A DNA stretch of 64,000 bases, taken from contig NZ_ACCD01000001.1 in NCBI RefSeq assembly GCF_000173775.1, positions 186,001 to 250,000 of the forward strand, read 5' to 3'. The DNA comes from Yersinia rohdei ATCC 43380. Its GTDB lineage: Bacteria; Pseudomonadota; Gammaproteobacteria; Enterobacterales; Enterobacteriaceae. How positions within the stretch are numbered: the stretch's first letter is position 1; every line of letters begins with the position of its first letter. The notes below the pieces were generated by a model. That model searched no databases. It had not been told where the DNA came from and saw only the letters and a list, made by a program, of their open reading frames with translations. Positions 29,177 to 40,456 of this stretch are shown here, one piece after another. Both the position numbers and the translations under genes were made by a program.

Positions 29177-30058
29177 CTATTTCAGATATTGGCCTGAGCG
29201 CAAAGCTTCAATACGTTTGTCCAGCGGCGGATGCGACATAAACAACTCGCTGAATGATTTAGATTTACCATTAATGCAGAAAGCCATCATACTGCCAGCT
29301 TCCTGTGGTTCATAGCTGGTTTTCAAACGCTGCAATGCCGCAATCATCTTCTCACGGCCCACCAGTTTTGCTGAACCCGCATCGGCATAGAATTCACGAT
29401 GGCGCGAGAACCACATGGTGATAATGCTGGCAAGAATACCAAACACCAACTCCAATACCATCGACACGCCAAAGTAAACCATTGGGTTACCCGCGCTGCT
29501 CCCTTCGTTATCACGATCACCTGACAAGAAGCCAGCGGCAACCTGTGCAATCAGACGTGAAATGAAGATAACGAATGTATTCACAATCCCTTGAATTAAG
29601 GTCATGGTGACCATATCACCATTGGCCACATGGCTAATTTCGTGGGCAATAACCGCTTCTGCTTCATCGCGGCTCATGTTCTGCAATAAACCGGTACTGA
29701 CTGCCACCAAAGAAGCATCACGGCGTGCACCGGTCGCAAAGGCGTTAATATCAGGTGCCTGGTAGATAGCCACCTGCGGCATAGCAATACCCGCTTGTTG
29801 AGACTGGCGACGTACGGTCTCCAGCAACCAACGTTCAGTTTCATTGCGTGGCTGTTCAATAACTTCACCACCGACTGAACGTAAAGCCATCCATTTGGAC
29901 ATCAGCAACGAAACAAATGCGCCGCCAAAACCAAACAGACCAGCCATGATCATCAGCCCCTGCACACTGCTGGACTGAATACCTGTCAGGCTAAGTACCA
30001 ACCCGAACACCAACATAACGGCCAGGTTGGTGAGAAGGAACAGAGCGATACGCATCAT
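29177..30058 (-). CDS. htpX: Membrane zinc metalloprotease HtpX
   Basis: M48 peptidase acting with FtsH in inner-membrane quality control. 293 residues, as in E. coli. Two N-terminal membrane helices (about 4-24 and 35-54). Zinc motif HEISH at residues 139-143 and the third-ligand region [18 protein letters not shown] near 215-232, with further hydrophobic segments at 155-210. In E. coli it is controlled by CpxR and sigma-32; a GTAAA element at 30254-30258 (minus strand) might be half of a CpxR box but is not convincing. Confidence 0.97.
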   Translation of the reverse strand: MMRIALFLLTNLAVMLVFGLVLSLTGIQSSSVQGLMIMAGLFGFGGAFVSLLMSKWMALRSVGGEVIEQPRNETERWLLETVRRQSQQAGIAMPQVAIYQAPDINAFATGARRDASLVAVSTGLLQNMSRDEAEAVIAHEISHVANGDMVTMTLIQGIVNTFVIFISRLIAQVAAGFLSGDRDNEGSSAGNPMVYFGVSMVLELVFGILASIITMWFSRHREFYADAGSAKLVGREKMIAALQRLKTSYEPQEAGSMMAFCINGKSKSFSELFMSHPPLDKRIEALRSGQYLK

Positions 30059-30330
30059 AAAAATTTATTTCCTTATTGTGTTAATTGGCGATCGTATTAA
30101 ACCGACACTGCATTAAGTCATAATGGATTACGTCACAATTGCCATAAACCTGAAAAATGACTTAGCCAAATTACTGCTGAGATATGCTGATCGTATGGGC
30201 ATCTGATAAATTTTCAAGGCTTGTTAAGTTCTAAACGAGTAAATCAACATAACTTTACAAATTTGGATACTTTTTATTACATATCCTGCTGTTTTTTCGC
30301 CAACTAATCAGTCCAGCAATGAAAAAAGGT
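30059..30330. other. htpX promoter region
   Basis: AT-rich gap upstream of htpX; no gene. Contains only the possible CpxR half site mentioned under htpX. Confidence 0.5.
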
Positions 30331-30361
30331 AAAAAAAATCCGGGCTCTATTGAACCCGGAT
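30331..30361 (-). terminator. Rho-independent terminator of prc
   Basis: On the minus strand ATCCGGG, 10-nt loop, CCCGGAT and then a run of eight T. Confidence 0.93.
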
Positions 30362-30380
30362 CATTGATAACAACCGCGAA

Positions 30381-32453
30381 TTATTTCTCGGCAGTTGCCG
30401 CGGCCTCAGTTGGCGTCATTTGAGGCTCCACCTGTGGCTGCAATTTTTGCTTATGGGCTAAATCCAACGCGATATGAACAGTTTCATCCAGATAAGGGTC
30501 TGGCTCCTGATAGTCTTTTGGCAAATCATCCAGTGACTTCAGAGGCTTTTTACCTTCACGTTTGAAGCGCTCATTTAAGCGATTCAGGCGCGTGGCATCA
30601 TCATCGTGATTCTCTTTTTCGCGTTGAGCGTAATTAAGAGAGACGATATTGCGCTTATCTTTCATTGCCTTATAACGTTCAATATCTTGTTGAATATGCT
30701 GGAATTCAGCATCAGCTGCGATACGGGCCGCGTGCGTTTTTATCAACTCTGGCGTAAAGGCTTTCAGATCGCCAGTCTTGGTATAACTGGCCGCATTGAT
30801 GCTGTCCCAAGGTAGGGCATTATCTTCGAAGCTTTCACCGGTTTCCGCCGGATCCACACCTGTTGGCATCACGATATCTGGAGTGACCCCTTTACGCTGA
30901 GTACTGCCACCATCTACCCGATAAAATTTCTGGATAGTGTATTGCAGTGACCCCAGTGCTGGCCATTCCGGGCGCAGCATTTGATCATAAATACGATTCA
31001 GCGAACGATACTGTTGTACTGTCCCTTTACCAAAGGTGGGCTCGCCGACAATTAATGCGCGGCCATAATCCTGCATTGCCGCAGCAAAGATTTCAGACGC
31101 TGAAGCACTGTAGCGGTCAACTAACACCACCAGCGGGCCTTTGTAGTACACCACGCCGTCAGTATCACTGTCTTCACGTACTTTGCCGTTGTTATCCCGC
31201 ACCTGGACCACTGGGCCACTTGGAATAAACAAACCAGACAGTGCCACGGCCTCGGTTAACGCCCCACCACCATTGCTACGCAAGTCAATGATAATACTGC
31301 TGACATTCTGTTTTTCCAGCTTCTGTAATTGCACCTTAACGTCTTCAGTCAGGCCAACATAGAAACCTGGAATATCCAGCACACCGACACGTTCGTTGCC
31401 GATAGTTTTCACCGACATCTTCACCGCGCGGTCTTCCAGACGGATCCGTTCACGGGTCAAGGTCACAGTGCGAGGTTTAGTTCCTTTACCCGCAGGTAAA
31501 ATTTCTAGCCGCACTTTACTGCCCTTCGGCCCTTTGATTAAGGCGACGACATCATCAAGACGCCAACCAATCACATCAACCATAGGTTTACCGGTCTGAC
31601 CCACACCTATCACTCGGTCACCCACAGCGATAGTTTTACTTTTCGCCGCCGGGCCACCTGGAACCATAGAGTTGATTAAGGTGTAATCATCATCCATTTG
31701 CAAGACGGCACCAATACCTTCCAGAGACAAGCTCATTTCGGTATTGAACTGCTCAGTATTACGTGGCGACAGGTAATTGGTATGCGGGTCAATTTCGTGG
31801 GCAAACGCATTCATAATCAGCTGGAAAACATCTTCGCTGTTACTTTGCGTCAGGCGCTTAATCGCAGCCTGATAGCGTTTCGTCAGCGTTTCTTTGATTT
31901 CTTTATCCGTTTTACCGGTTAACTTCAAATTCAGCTGATCGTATTTAACTTTTGCGTCCCAAAGCTTATTGAGCTCAGCTTCGCTGGTCGGCCAGGGCGC
32001 TTTGCCGCGGTCAATATCAATGGTGTCATTACCGGAAAAGACCATAGGCCGGTCCAATACTGACAATGCATATTGATAGCGCTCAAAACGGCGTTTTTGC
32101 GCCAAATTAAATAGCGCGTATGGCGTTTCTAATTGGCCTGATTTTAACTCATCGTCCAGCGAATTTCTTTTATTCGCGAACTGTGCCACATCTGATGCCA
32201 ACAACACATTATGGCTGTAATCCAGCATGTTGAGGTAGCGATCAAATATCTTGGCCGAAAACTGATCGTCCAATGCAAACTGACGATAGTGAGAGCGAGT
32301 GAAGCGCGATGTTACGCGCTCACTCACGGTTGCATGCTCTGGTTCCTGGTGCAGTTGAGGAAGTTGATCGATGCGATACGTCGTATCAGCCGCGTAACTT
32401 ACCCCCGCCAGTAACAAGCCTGCGATTGCTGTTAGTCTGACAAATTTGTTCAT
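30381..32453 (-). CDS. prc: Tail-specific periplasmic protease Prc (Tsp)
   Basis: C-terminal processing protease that degrades and trims periplasmic proteins such as FtsI and MepS. Starting at MNKFVRLTAIAGLLLAG it has 690 residues with a signal peptide ending near VSYA; the 16-residue extension to 32501 is rejected. Domain order: N-terminal helical region, PDZ (about 235-325, with GIGAVLQMDDDYT just before it), S41 protease core with catalytic Ser in DRYSASASEIF and Lys in TFGKGTVQQ, then a helical C-terminal domain. Lies downstream of proQ with a 19-nt gap, as in E. coli. Confidence 0.96.
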   Translation of the reverse strand: MNKFVRLTAIAGLLLAGVSYAADTTYRIDQLPQLHQEPEHATVSERVTSRFTRSHYRQFALDDQFSAKIFDRYLNMLDYSHNVLLASDVAQFANKRNSLDDELKSGQLETPYALFNLAQKRRFERYQYALSVLDRPMVFSGNDTIDIDRGKAPWPTSEAELNKLWDAKVKYDQLNLKLTGKTDKEIKETLTKRYQAAIKRLTQSNSEDVFQLIMNAFAHEIDPHTNYLSPRNTEQFNTEMSLSLEGIGAVLQMDDDYTLINSMVPGGPAAKSKTIAVGDRVIGVGQTGKPMVDVIGWRLDDVVALIKGPKGSKVRLEILPAGKGTKPRTVTLTRERIRLEDRAVKMSVKTIGNERVGVLDIPGFYVGLTEDVKVQLQKLEKQNVSSIIIDLRSNGGGALTEAVALSGLFIPSGPVVQVRDNNGKVREDSDTDGVVYYKGPLVVLVDRYSASASEIFAAAMQDYGRALIVGEPTFGKGTVQQYRSLNRIYDQMLRPEWPALGSLQYTIQKFYRVDGGSTQRKGVTPDIVMPTGVDPAETGESFEDNALPWDSINAASYTKTGDLKAFTPELIKTHAARIAADAEFQHIQQDIERYKAMKDKRNIVSLNYAQREKENHDDDATRLNRLNERFKREGKKPLKSLDDLPKDYQEPDPYLDETVHIALDLAHKQKLQPQVEPQMTPTEAAATAEK

Positions 32454-32472
32454 GCCTAGGTTGGCCTCCGTA

Positions 32473-33187
32473 TCAGAACTGCAAGTGTTCTGCGCGCACA
32501 ATCATCGCCAGACCGGAAGATAGCTGCACCCGTACGCCATCTTTAGCGATTTCTAATACGGTTGCGTCCATCGCACTCTTACCTGCTCTGACTTTGATTT
32601 CTTGACCAATTTGCAGTTTAGAGATATCTGTGACCGGCACAGGGCGTGGTTGATTTTCCTCAACCTGTGGACGAGGTGGCCGAGCTTGTTGCGGACGCTG
32701 TGGCTGACGAGGCTTGCGGTTCTCCACAGGCGCACCCGCTTCACGACGTGGCGCAGGTTTTTTTACCTGCTGGACGTGGGCGACGTGGCTCTGGGGTTTC
32801 ACCCGCAGCAATGGCAGCTTCGCGTTTTTTAGCTTGTTGTTCAGCACGTTGTGCTTGAACACGGGCTTTCGCCTCTTCCAGCTGTTTGCGGGCATGTTCT
32901 ACATGTTGCTCTTCCAGCACACCACAAGGGTTGCCGTCCAAATCAACACGTTCAGCACCGACTTTGACCCCATAAAGATAACGCCAGCTTGAGGTGTAGA
33001 GACGCAGCGCAGAACGCAATTGCGTTTTGCTTAAATTCTCTTCCCCCTGAACACGTTCGACCAGATCTTGAAAAATACCGATCTTGAGTGGACGTGCTTC
33101 GCCTTCGGCGGTGAAGCAAAGCGGGAACCGCTCAGCCAAAAAGGCTATGACTTCTTTACTACTGTTCAACTTAGGTTGATTTTCCAT
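32473..33187 (-). pseudogene. proQ: RNA chaperone ProQ, interrupted by a +1 frameshift in an A7 tract
   Basis: FinO-domain RNA chaperone binding sRNAs and mRNA 3' ends. The first frame (from 33187) starts [20 protein letters not shown] and keeps the whole FinO domain (~1-120) and the basic linker, then ends after [13 protein letters not shown] second frame ending at 32473 carries the continuation [10 protein letters not shown], the proline/arginine linker, and the Tudor-like C-terminal domain ending VRAEHLQF. The break is at 32758-32764, where seven A stand on the coding strand; six would join both frames into 237 residues, the length expected in Yersinia. It may be a real mutation, a sequencing error in a homopolymer, or a slippage site. 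Confidence 0.88.
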
Positions 33188-33282
33188 GAAATTTCCTGAT
33201 TACAACGGGTTTGCCAACCAGCGCAGGCATGAACAGGCGTCATTATAATGACGCCATCAGCAATTGCCACGTTATCCGTATA

Positions 33283-33780
33283 TCAACTTGCAGTCTGTGT
33301 AACATATTTTGTACTGTCACACAGTTCCAGATGCTCGCAAAGCCCCGCCACAACTGAGATCAAGCCCAATTCGTCGTCTTCATCAAAGCGATCATAAACA
33401 ATACTGTCGATATCCAAAACTCCGATAACTTTTCCCTGAACTGTGATTGGCAGCACAATTTCAGCATTACTGGCGGCATCGCAAGCTATATGGCCGGGGA
33501 ATTCGTGCACATCACCAACCCGCTGAACGCGATTTTCTGACACTGCAGTTCCACAGACCCCTTTCCCGACAGGAATTCGCACACAGGCGATTTTCCCCTG
33601 GAAAGGGCCAAGCACTAATTGCTGGCCATCGAGCAAGTAAAATCCTGCCCAATTTAATCCATCAAGGCGTTCATAAAGTAAGGCACTGGTATTCGCTAAT
33701 GTGGCGATGAAATTAGTTTCACCGGCAATCAGGGCACTCAAATCACGTTTTAATTCCGCGTAGAATTCTGCTTTTTTCAT
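33283..33780 (-). CDS. msrC: Free methionine-(R)-sulfoxide reductase MsrC (YebR), GAF domain
   Basis: Cytosolic GAF-fold enzyme reducing free Met-R-sulfoxide with thioredoxin. 165 residues. The three catalytic cysteines are Cys66 (GKIACVRIP), Cys76 (GKGVCGTAV) and Cys100 (GHIACDAASN), with the 10/24 spacing of the E. coli enzyme. Divergent from letA; the 225-bp gap between them holds both promoters. Confidence 0.95.
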   Translation of the reverse strand: MKKAEFYAELKRDLSALIAGETNFIATLANTSALLYERLDGLNWAGFYLLDGQQLVLGPFQGKIACVRIPVGKGVCGTAVSENRVQRVGDVHEFPGHIACDAASNAEIVLPITVQGKVIGVLDIDSIVYDRFDEDDELGLISVVAGLCEHLELCDSTKYVTQTAS

Positions 33781-34005
33781 GTAATGACCGTTAGAAACCT
33801 AAGAATAGCCAAGGGCGATGAACACGCCTAGCTTATACAAAATAATCATTAAATGCGCTCGACTACAAGGTTATTCAGCGCGAATAAAGCAAAAGAGTCG
33901 TCAATATTAGTAATTTGACCCGTTTTGCCTCTTGTTTTGCGTGATTGCTCTGCTACCATCCGCGCTATTCTTTATAAACCAGTGTCGGTGTCAGGGTTTG
34001 ATTAT

Positions 34006-35253
34006 ATGAAGATACATGCCATTCAACGCCCCTTATCCACCGCACGGATCCAGCGCTGCTGCCAATGCGATGCACTTTTTAGCTTGCCGCCATTAAATGG
34101 CAGGCAAAGTGCTTATTGCCCACGTTGCAGTGCGAAAATCACCAGTGGCCGTGATTGGTCACTCACCCGCCTGACCGCCATCGCGGTTGCCATGCTGCTG
34201 TTGATGCCCTTTGCTTTTACCGAACCGCTGATCACTATCCGCCTGCTCGGGACGCGTATTGATGCCAGCTTGCTCGGGGGAATTTGGCAGATGAGCCGTC
34301 AAGGTGACCCCATTACCGCCAGTATGGTGGCATTTTGTATCCTTGGTGCGCCCATTACCCTCACGGTCTCAATTCTTTATTTACGTATCGGCAGCCGTAT
34401 TGGTATGAATTTACGCCCAATTTTGCTGATGCTGGAGCGATTGAAAGAATGGGTGATGCTGGATATCTATCTTATCGGCATGGCGGTGGCTTGTATTAAA
34501 GTCAAAGAATACGCCGACGTGATGCCAGGAATTGGGTTACTTGCCTACCTGACACTCACCTTGCTAAGCATTCTGGCATTGGTACACCTGAATCTGGAAC
34601 AGCTATGGGAGCGGTTTTACCCGCAAGAACAGCCCCCCGGCCCCAGAGAAACACTGCGCGTTTGTCTTTCTTGTCATTATACCGGGCATTGTGATGCGCA
34701 TGGCCGCTGCCCGCGTTGCCATATTCCATTGCGCCACCGACGCCGGCACAGTATCCAAAAAACCTGGGCGGCGTTAATCGCCTCTATTGTCTTGCTGGTG
34801 CCTGCCAATCTATTGCCGATATCAATTGTTTATGCCAACGGCTCTCGCCTGGAAGATACTATTTTCTCGGGTGTGGTCTCTCTGGCGTCATCCGGCAATC
34901 TGCCCATCGCCGCCGTGGTATTTATTGCCAGCGTATTGGTGCCATTTACTAAAATCATTGTCTTGATAACATTGCTGCTTAGCATCCATCTAAAAACACA
35001 GCATAGTCTGAAAACTCGCATGCGGTTGCTGCGGATTATCACCTGGATTGGCCGCTGGTCGATGCTGGATCTCTTTGTTATTGCGCTAATGATGTCGCTG
35101 ATTAACCGTGATCAGCTGTTTTCTTTCACTGTGGGGCCGGCAGCCTTTTATTTTGGGTCTGCGGTTATTTTAACTATCCTTGCTGTTGAATGGCTGGATA
35201 GCCGATTGATTTGGGATGCACATGCAACAGGAAACGCCGAGTACACCGACTGA
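34006..35253 (+). CDS. letA: Lipid transport membrane protein LetA (YebS, PqiA family)
   Basis: Polytopic inner-membrane partner of LetB in lipid traffic between inner and outer membranes. ATG 34006 (415 residues) follows CAGGG; the frame back to 33925 is rejected. Two zinc-ribbon modules are visible: CCQCDALF with YCPRC near residues 18-45, and CLSCHYTG with CPRCHIPL near 220-245. Each is followed by a PqiA domain of four membrane helices. The stop overlaps letB by 32 nt, so the two are co-translated. Confidence 0.94.
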   Translation: MKIHAIQRPLSTARIQRCCQCDALFSLPPLNGRQSAYCPRCSAKITSGRDWSLTRLTAIAVAMLLLMPFAFTEPLITIRLLGTRIDASLLGGIWQMSRQGDPITASMVAFCILGAPITLTVSILYLRIGSRIGMNLRPILLMLERLKEWVMLDIYLIGMAVACIKVKEYADVMPGIGLLAYLTLTLLSILALVHLNLEQLWERFYPQEQPPGPRETLRVCLSCHYTGHCDAHGRCPRCHIPLRHRRRHSIQKTWAALIASIVLLVPANLLPISIVYANGSRLEDTIFSGVVSLASSGNLPIAAVVFIASVLVPFTKIIVLITLLLSIHLKTQHSLKTRMRLLRIITWIGRWSMLDLFVIALMMSLINRDQLFSFTVGPAAFYFGSAVILTILAVEWLDSRLIWDAHATGNAEYTD

Positions 35254-37852
35254 GGCACAAATTAAACATAAGCGCCGGATCTCGCCGTTCTGGCTACTGC
35301 CTTTTATCGCCCTGCTCATCGCTGGGTGGCTGATTTATAACAATTGGCAAGAACGCGGCACCGAGGTCACTATCGACTTCCAGTCTGCGACAGGAATTGT
35401 GGCTGGCCGCACGCCGATTCGTTATCAAGGTGTTGAAGTCGGCATGGTGCAATCCATCACTCTGGATGATGACCTGCGTAATATTAAAGTTACCGCCAGC
35501 ATCAAAAATGATATGGAAGACTCCCTGCGGGAAGGCACACAATTTTGGCTAGTGACCCCCAAAGCATCATTAGCCGGTGTCTCTGGGCTGGATGCATTAG
35601 TGGGCGGTAACTATATCGGCATGATGCCCGGTGAAGGCAAACCCCAAAGCCATTTCACCGCACTGGATACCCAACCTAAATTTCGCATGAATACCGGTGA
35701 GTTAATGATTCACTTGCATGCGCCAGATTTAGGATCACTGAATAACGGCTCACTGGTTTACTACCGCAAAATTCCGGTGGGTAAAGTCTATGATTACAAT
35801 ATTGCGCCAGATAATACCGGTGTTGTCATTGATGTGTTGATTGACAGACGCTTTGCCAAACTGGTTAAAAATGATACGCGCTTCTGGAATGTCTCTGGTT
35901 TCAAAGGTGATTTCAGCTTAAGTGGCGCTTCGGTACAAATGGAAAGTCTGGCGGCATTGGTGAATGGCGCTATAGCTTTTGACTCGCCACAAGACAGCAA
36001 AAATGCCCAGCAAGACCAACCCTTCCAGCTTTATTCCGATTTGGCACACAGCCAGCGCGGGGTCGCCATCACACTGGACCTCCCCAGTGGCAGCAACTTG
36101 AGTGAAGGCCGTACCCCGCTGATTTATCAAGGTTTACAAGTCGGCACCTTGACTAAAATGACCCTCCAACCGGACAGCTTGGTCACCGGCGAACTGACAA
36201 TTGACCCGTCAGTGGTGGATTTAATGCGCGCCGGCACACGCATTGAAATGAATAGCCCGCGTATTAGTCTTAATAATGCCAACCTGAGCGCACTGTTAAC
36301 CGGAAATACCCTGGAGCTCATCCCCGGCGAAGGTGAACCGCAACAGCGTTTTACCGTCCTGCCCAGCAGCAAAAGCCTGTTACAGCAGCCCAATGTGCTG
36401 GAGCTGCAATTAACTGCGCCACAAAGCTATGGCATTGATGTCGGCCAACCTATCTCTTTGCATGGTGTTAAAATTGGTCAGGTATTAACCCGAGAATTGT
36501 CTGCTAAAGGTGTCAATTTCACCGCAGCAATTGAGGCGAAATACCGGGATTTAGTGCATAAAGACAGTAAGTTTGTCGTTAACAGTCGTCTGGATGTCAA
36601 AGTGGGCATTGATGGCATTGAAGTGCAAGGTGCCAGCGCTCAGGAATGGGTGGATGGCGGTATTTTGATCCTACCGGGCGGTAAAGGTGAGCCACTCAGC
36701 CAATATCCACTGTACAGCAGTGTGAGCAAAGCGATGGACGGAATTTTAGGGAATGGCCCTGCTACCACCCTCACATTAACCGCCAACAGTTTGCCGGATG
36801 TCCAGGCAGGTTCCGTGGTGTTGTACCGCAAGTTTCAGGTGGGGGAAATTACCCATATCAAACCTAAAGCTAATGAATTCGAAGTAGAGGTCTACATCCA
36901 GCCGGAGTATCGCAACCTCCTCACTGATAAGAGTATTTTCTGGGCTGAAGGTGGGGCAAAAGTGCAACTGAATGGCAGCGGTTTGACCGTGCAAGCCGCC
37001 CCGCTCAATCGCGCGCTAAAAGGGGCTATCAGCTTTGATAACCTTGAAGGCGTTACCCTTGATAAAGGGGCGAAACGCACTCTATATAGTAACGAAACCG
37101 CAGCACGCGCTGTCGGCAGCCAGATTATGTTGCGCACCTTTGATGCCAGTAAACTGGCAGCTGGCATGCCAATTCGCTATCTGGGCATCAATATTGGTCA
37201 GGTTGAATCCCTAAAACTGGCACCGGAGCGCAATGAAGTCTTAGCCAAAGCCGTGCTCTATCCTGAGTATGTACAAAGCTTTGCCCGTGCGGGCACTCGC
37301 TTCTCCATTGTTTCGCCGGAGATTTCGGCGGCAGGGGTAAATAACCTCGACACCCTGTTCCAGCCATACATTAATGTAGAACCCGGTAGCGGCACGGTAT
37401 TGCGCACCTTTGAGCTGCAAACAGCAACAATTACCGACTCCCGCTACCTTGACGGCTTGAGCATTATTCTTGATACCGCCGAAGCCGGATCCTTGCAAAT
37501 TGGCACACCGGTGCTGTTCCGTGGGCTTGAAGTGGGCACTGTCACTGGATTTAATCTGGGGGCAATGTCTGACCGGGTACAAGTCTCACTGCGAATTAGC
37601 CAAAAATTCCAACAATTAGTGCGGCAAAACACCGTCTTCTGGTTGGCATCGGGTTATAACCTTGAATTTGGCCTCACTGGCGGCGTAGTAAAAAGCGGCA
37701 CCTTCCAGCAGTTTATTCGCGGCGGTATTGCTTTTGCGACGCCACCAACGACACCACTGGCACCCAAAGCTACTGTAAATCAGCACTTTTTACTGAACCC
37801 CGCAGAGCCAAAAGACTGGCGAAATTGGGGAACAGCTATCCCGCGGTTCTAG
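35222..37852 (+). CDS. letB: MCE-domain tunnel protein LetB (YebT)
   Basis: Periplasm-spanning protein built of seven stacked MCE rings that form a lipid tunnel between the membranes. 876 residues from ATG 35222, which begins [15 protein letters not shown] like the E. coli protein; GGGA lies 8 bases upstream. One N-terminal membrane anchor (residues 23-42: [19 protein letters not shown]), then seven repeats each containing a G-x-P-(I/V/L)-x-(Y/L/F)-x-G-(V/L/I)-x-(V/I)-G core (the first is [13 protein letters not shown]). It follows letA in one operon. E. coli has rsmF next; it is missing here. Confidence 0.96.
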   Translation: MQQETPSTPTEAQIKHKRRISPFWLLPFIALLIAGWLIYNNWQERGTEVTIDFQSATGIVAGRTPIRYQGVEVGMVQSITLDDDLRNIKVTASIKNDMEDSLREGTQFWLVTPKASLAGVSGLDALVGGNYIGMMPGEGKPQSHFTALDTQPKFRMNTGELMIHLHAPDLGSLNNGSLVYYRKIPVGKVYDYNIAPDNTGVVIDVLIDRRFAKLVKNDTRFWNVSGFKGDFSLSGASVQMESLAALVNGAIAFDSPQDSKNAQQDQPFQLYSDLAHSQRGVAITLDLPSGSNLSEGRTPLIYQGLQVGTLTKMTLQPDSLVTGELTIDPSVVDLMRAGTRIEMNSPRISLNNANLSALLTGNTLELIPGEGEPQQRFTVLPSSKSLLQQPNVLELQLTAPQSYGIDVGQPISLHGVKIGQVLTRELSAKGVNFTAAIEAKYRDLVHKDSKFVVNSRLDVKVGIDGIEVQGASAQEWVDGGILILPGGKGEPLSQYPLYSSVSKAMDGILGNGPATTLTLTANSLPDVQAGSVVLYRKFQVGEITHIKPKANEFEVEVYIQPEYRNLLTDKSIFWAEGGAKVQLNGSGLTVQAAPLNRALKGAISFDNLEGVTLDKGAKRTLYSNETAARAVGSQIMLRTFDASKLAAGMPIRYLGINIGQVESLKLAPERNEVLAKAVLYPEYVQSFARAGTRFSIVSPEISAAGVNNLDTLFQPYINVEPGSGTVLRTFELQTATITDSRYLDGLSIILDTAEAGSLQIGTPVLFRGLEVGTVTGFNLGAMSDRVQVSLRISQKFQQLVRQNTVFWLASGYNLEFGLTGGVVKSGTFQQFIRGGIAFATPPTTPLAPKATVNQHFLLNPAEPKDWRNWGTAIPRF

Positions 37853-38634
37853 TTCTGATAGCAGGGCGGTGGATAATCCACTGCCCTGCACTGCCAAACA
37901 CCGCCACCACAAACTCCCGTCCCCGACACCGCGGCTTATTTATGGTGCAGGTCTGAAATCAGAAAATGCGAATATCCCCGCAACATTTTTCCACTGAATC
38001 TCAGTTACAAACTCATTGCGGCTAACAGCAAGCCATGGTTAGCGCTGCCTAATCAAGGCCATACCCACGCGCGAGTCTCGCAAGCCACTTTGCTGAACAC
38101 CAAGATTACTCGTGGGTTGCTGGGTTATGTGCTCACCAATATAAGAATAGTGTTTATTGCTGGTCAGCCAAATATTACCTTTACCCGCACCAAAAGCTCG
38201 ACGTCTAAAACCTATATCACCCCCGGTGATAATACGCCGACTAATGGACAGTAAATGAAACGAGACGCTTCAATAGCCACTAACTATCTGGATATATTAA
38301 GGATGACGCTCCCGAGACGGCCAACCAAATAGATTTACATATAATTATTTTCATCTTGTTTCTCAGTGAGATAGAAAATAAATAATCATTAATAGTTAAG
38401 ATTATTCCGAATGATCTGTACTAAATCTGTCCCTGCTATACAATCTGCGGCTTAAATAATAGCCGACAGCCTTCTATACCCAATAAATTTAGGCCACAGC
38501 TGGCGGATAAAAAAATCAATTCACAACATGGGTATAAATCAATTAACTGAGTAAGCAGTGGTAACCAAAAACCTGCATCTTGCAGGATGACGGGAACATC
38601 TAAGGAAAGACGCGATTAAACAGGAGTGGGCATT
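37853..38634. other. 782-bp gap with a strong hairpin and a possible gene fossil, where rsmF lies in E. coli
   Basis: 37861-37889 is a 13-bp hairpin (GCAGGGCGGTGGA, loop TAA, one G-T wobble) right after letB, without a T-run. From about 37878 to 38252 the plus strand has a ~125-codon frame with no stop and no usable start; its end reads NLSYKLIAANSKPWLALP ... TFTRTKSSTSKTYITPGDNT. It resembles a degraded surface-protein fragment rather than RsmF, but I cannot assign it. The rest is AT-rich, with the DGC promoter expected near 38500-38600. Confidence 0.45.
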
Positions 38635-40344
38635 ATGACTGATTACGATAATCAGGAGAAATCAGCTGACATTGCGCTGTTAAAAGAAATGAACAACTTG
38701 CGGGACATTATCGAAAATAACTCAGACTGGATCTGGGAAGTTGATGCTACCGGCAGTTATATCTTTTCATCGGCAAGATCTATTGAGCTTCTCGGCCGCC
38801 TTCCTCATGAAGTGATCGGCAAAACCCCGTTTGATTTTATGCCCGCAGAAGAAGCCCATCGGGTAGGGGAAATAGTTGCTAAAATTGCGGCGGCGCGCCT
38901 TCCTTTTACTGGTTTGCAAAACCGTAATATTCGCGCCGATGGCAGCGAAATATTAGTGGAAACCAGCGCTATCCCGCTGTTTGACGAACAGGGAAATTTC
39001 AAAGGTTATCGGGGTATCGACCGCAATTTAAGTGAGTTACCTTGTCATGCCGGTAAACGCTTATTTGAGTTGGAATCAATTTATTCCAATGCCCCGGCGG
39101 GCCTGTGTTTTATCGACTCGGCACTGAGCTATGTCACGGTAAATGACTATCTGGCTGAACTGTTGGGTAAAAATACCGCCGAGATTAATGGGCGTAAAGT
39201 CGCTGACTTCTTACCTGGCATTATTCCTATTCTGCAAAATGCCCTATTAATGGCTTATTGCAATGAAAGTATTCCCGATGCTGAGTTCCAGATGCCGGAT
39301 AAAGCGCGGGTCTTTTTTATGCGGATAAACGCGGCCAAATACCCTAATGGCCAAGTCAGTGGTCTTTCAGTCGCCATGATTGATATTTCACCGCTAAAAG
39401 AGATGCAAGAAAAGCTTCGTAGCAGTCAGCAGCATTATCGCAATATGGTCGAATTGAACCCACAGATCCCCTGGACTGCCTCGCCAGACGGGATGATTAC
39501 TGACGTCAGCTCGCGCTTTGAAAAAATCACCGGATTAACCCGTGAGGAAGCGCTGGCGGATAAATGGCTGCGAACCATTCACACTGATGACCGTCATCCG
39601 ACACTGGTAAGTTGGGAGCATTCTCTCCAAACCCAGGAACCACTGGATGTTGAAATCCGTTTTTGTCATGTGGAGAAAGGCTGGAACTGGATGCGTATTC
39701 GCGCCGTGCCCAGTGTTGATGCTCAAGGGCAAGTGCTGTGTTGGTATGGCACAGTCGAAGATATTCATGAGCGTAAGCTTTTGGAACTTAAGCTAATTAA
39801 AGCTAATCGACGCCTGGAAATTCAAGCCAGCACCGATTCGCTGACCAAATTACCCAATCGCCGAGAGTTCAAAAAAGTGCTAGCCCATGAATTTATGCGA
39901 GCAAAGCGCTCTAGTTCCCCATTGGCAATTTTAATGATTGATATCGATTACTTTAAGAATTTCAATGATTACTATGGCCATATTTCTGGTGATGCCTGTC
40001 TGCGTCTGGTTGCAAGAGCATTACGTAAAGCCTTAAAACGCAATACCGACATTGTGGCGCGCTACGGTGGTGAAGAGTTTGCCGCTATTTTACCTGACAC
40101 TGATCCCACAGGCGCTAGCCTGGTCGCAGAGCATATCTTGCAATCTATTCGCGCGATGGGAATTAAGCACTACGACAGTAAATTTCGCAAAGTGACCATC
40201 AGCCTCGGTGTAACTGTGTATCAAGCACCACTGCATCCTGGCATCAGTGATCAAGCTGATTTAATGTTGGCCGCAGACCAAGCACTCTATTACTCGAAAA
40301 AGAATGGGCGCAACCAATTTAATGTGGCTGAACTTGCCCGCTAA
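38635..40344 (+). CDS. Diguanylate cyclase with three PAS domains
   Basis: Cytosolic c-di-GMP synthase with sensory input. 569 residues from ATG 38635 (CAGGAG upstream; the in-frame GTG at 38626 is rejected). PAS modules at ~18-130 (IIENNSDWIWEVDATGSYIF), ~145-255 (SNAPAGLCFID) and ~275-390 (GMITDVSSRFEKITGLT, then a PAC-like WYGTVEDIHERK). The GGDEF domain runs from ~400 to the end. Its active-site motif is GGEEF at 478-482 and the inhibitory I-site RNTD at 469-472 is kept, so it should be active and product-inhibited. No membrane segments and no EAL domain. It stands between letB and yebV, in place of rsmF. Confidence 0.94.
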   Translation: MTDYDNQEKSADIALLKEMNNLRDIIENNSDWIWEVDATGSYIFSSARSIELLGRLPHEVIGKTPFDFMPAEEAHRVGEIVAKIAAARLPFTGLQNRNIRADGSEILVETSAIPLFDEQGNFKGYRGIDRNLSELPCHAGKRLFELESIYSNAPAGLCFIDSALSYVTVNDYLAELLGKNTAEINGRKVADFLPGIIPILQNALLMAYCNESIPDAEFQMPDKARVFFMRINAAKYPNGQVSGLSVAMIDISPLKEMQEKLRSSQQHYRNMVELNPQIPWTASPDGMITDVSSRFEKITGLTREEALADKWLRTIHTDDRHPTLVSWEHSLQTQEPLDVEIRFCHVEKGWNWMRIRAVPSVDAQGQVLCWYGTVEDIHERKLLELKLIKANRRLEIQASTDSLTKLPNRREFKKVLAHEFMRAKRSSSPLAILMIDIDYFKNFNDYYGHISGDACLRLVARALRKALKRNTDIVARYGGEEFAAILPDTDPTGASLVAEHILQSIRAMGIKHYDSKFRKVTISLGVTVYQAPLHPGISDQADLMLAADQALYYSKKNGRNQFNVAELAR

Positions 40345-40456
40345 AAATCGACATTATTTTTGCGGACAACATCTGGCACTTTTTTTTAGCTCAACTATTC
40401 TCAATAAGGCGGCCAAGCTGGTCATACCTCATACCACTGAGTAGCAAGGGGGCTTT

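Noticed and set aside
32758-32764. Programmed -1 frameshift in proQ (dnaX-like)
   Set aside because: Joining the two frames needs +1 (or -2), and no stimulatory structure is evident; orthologues need no frameshift.
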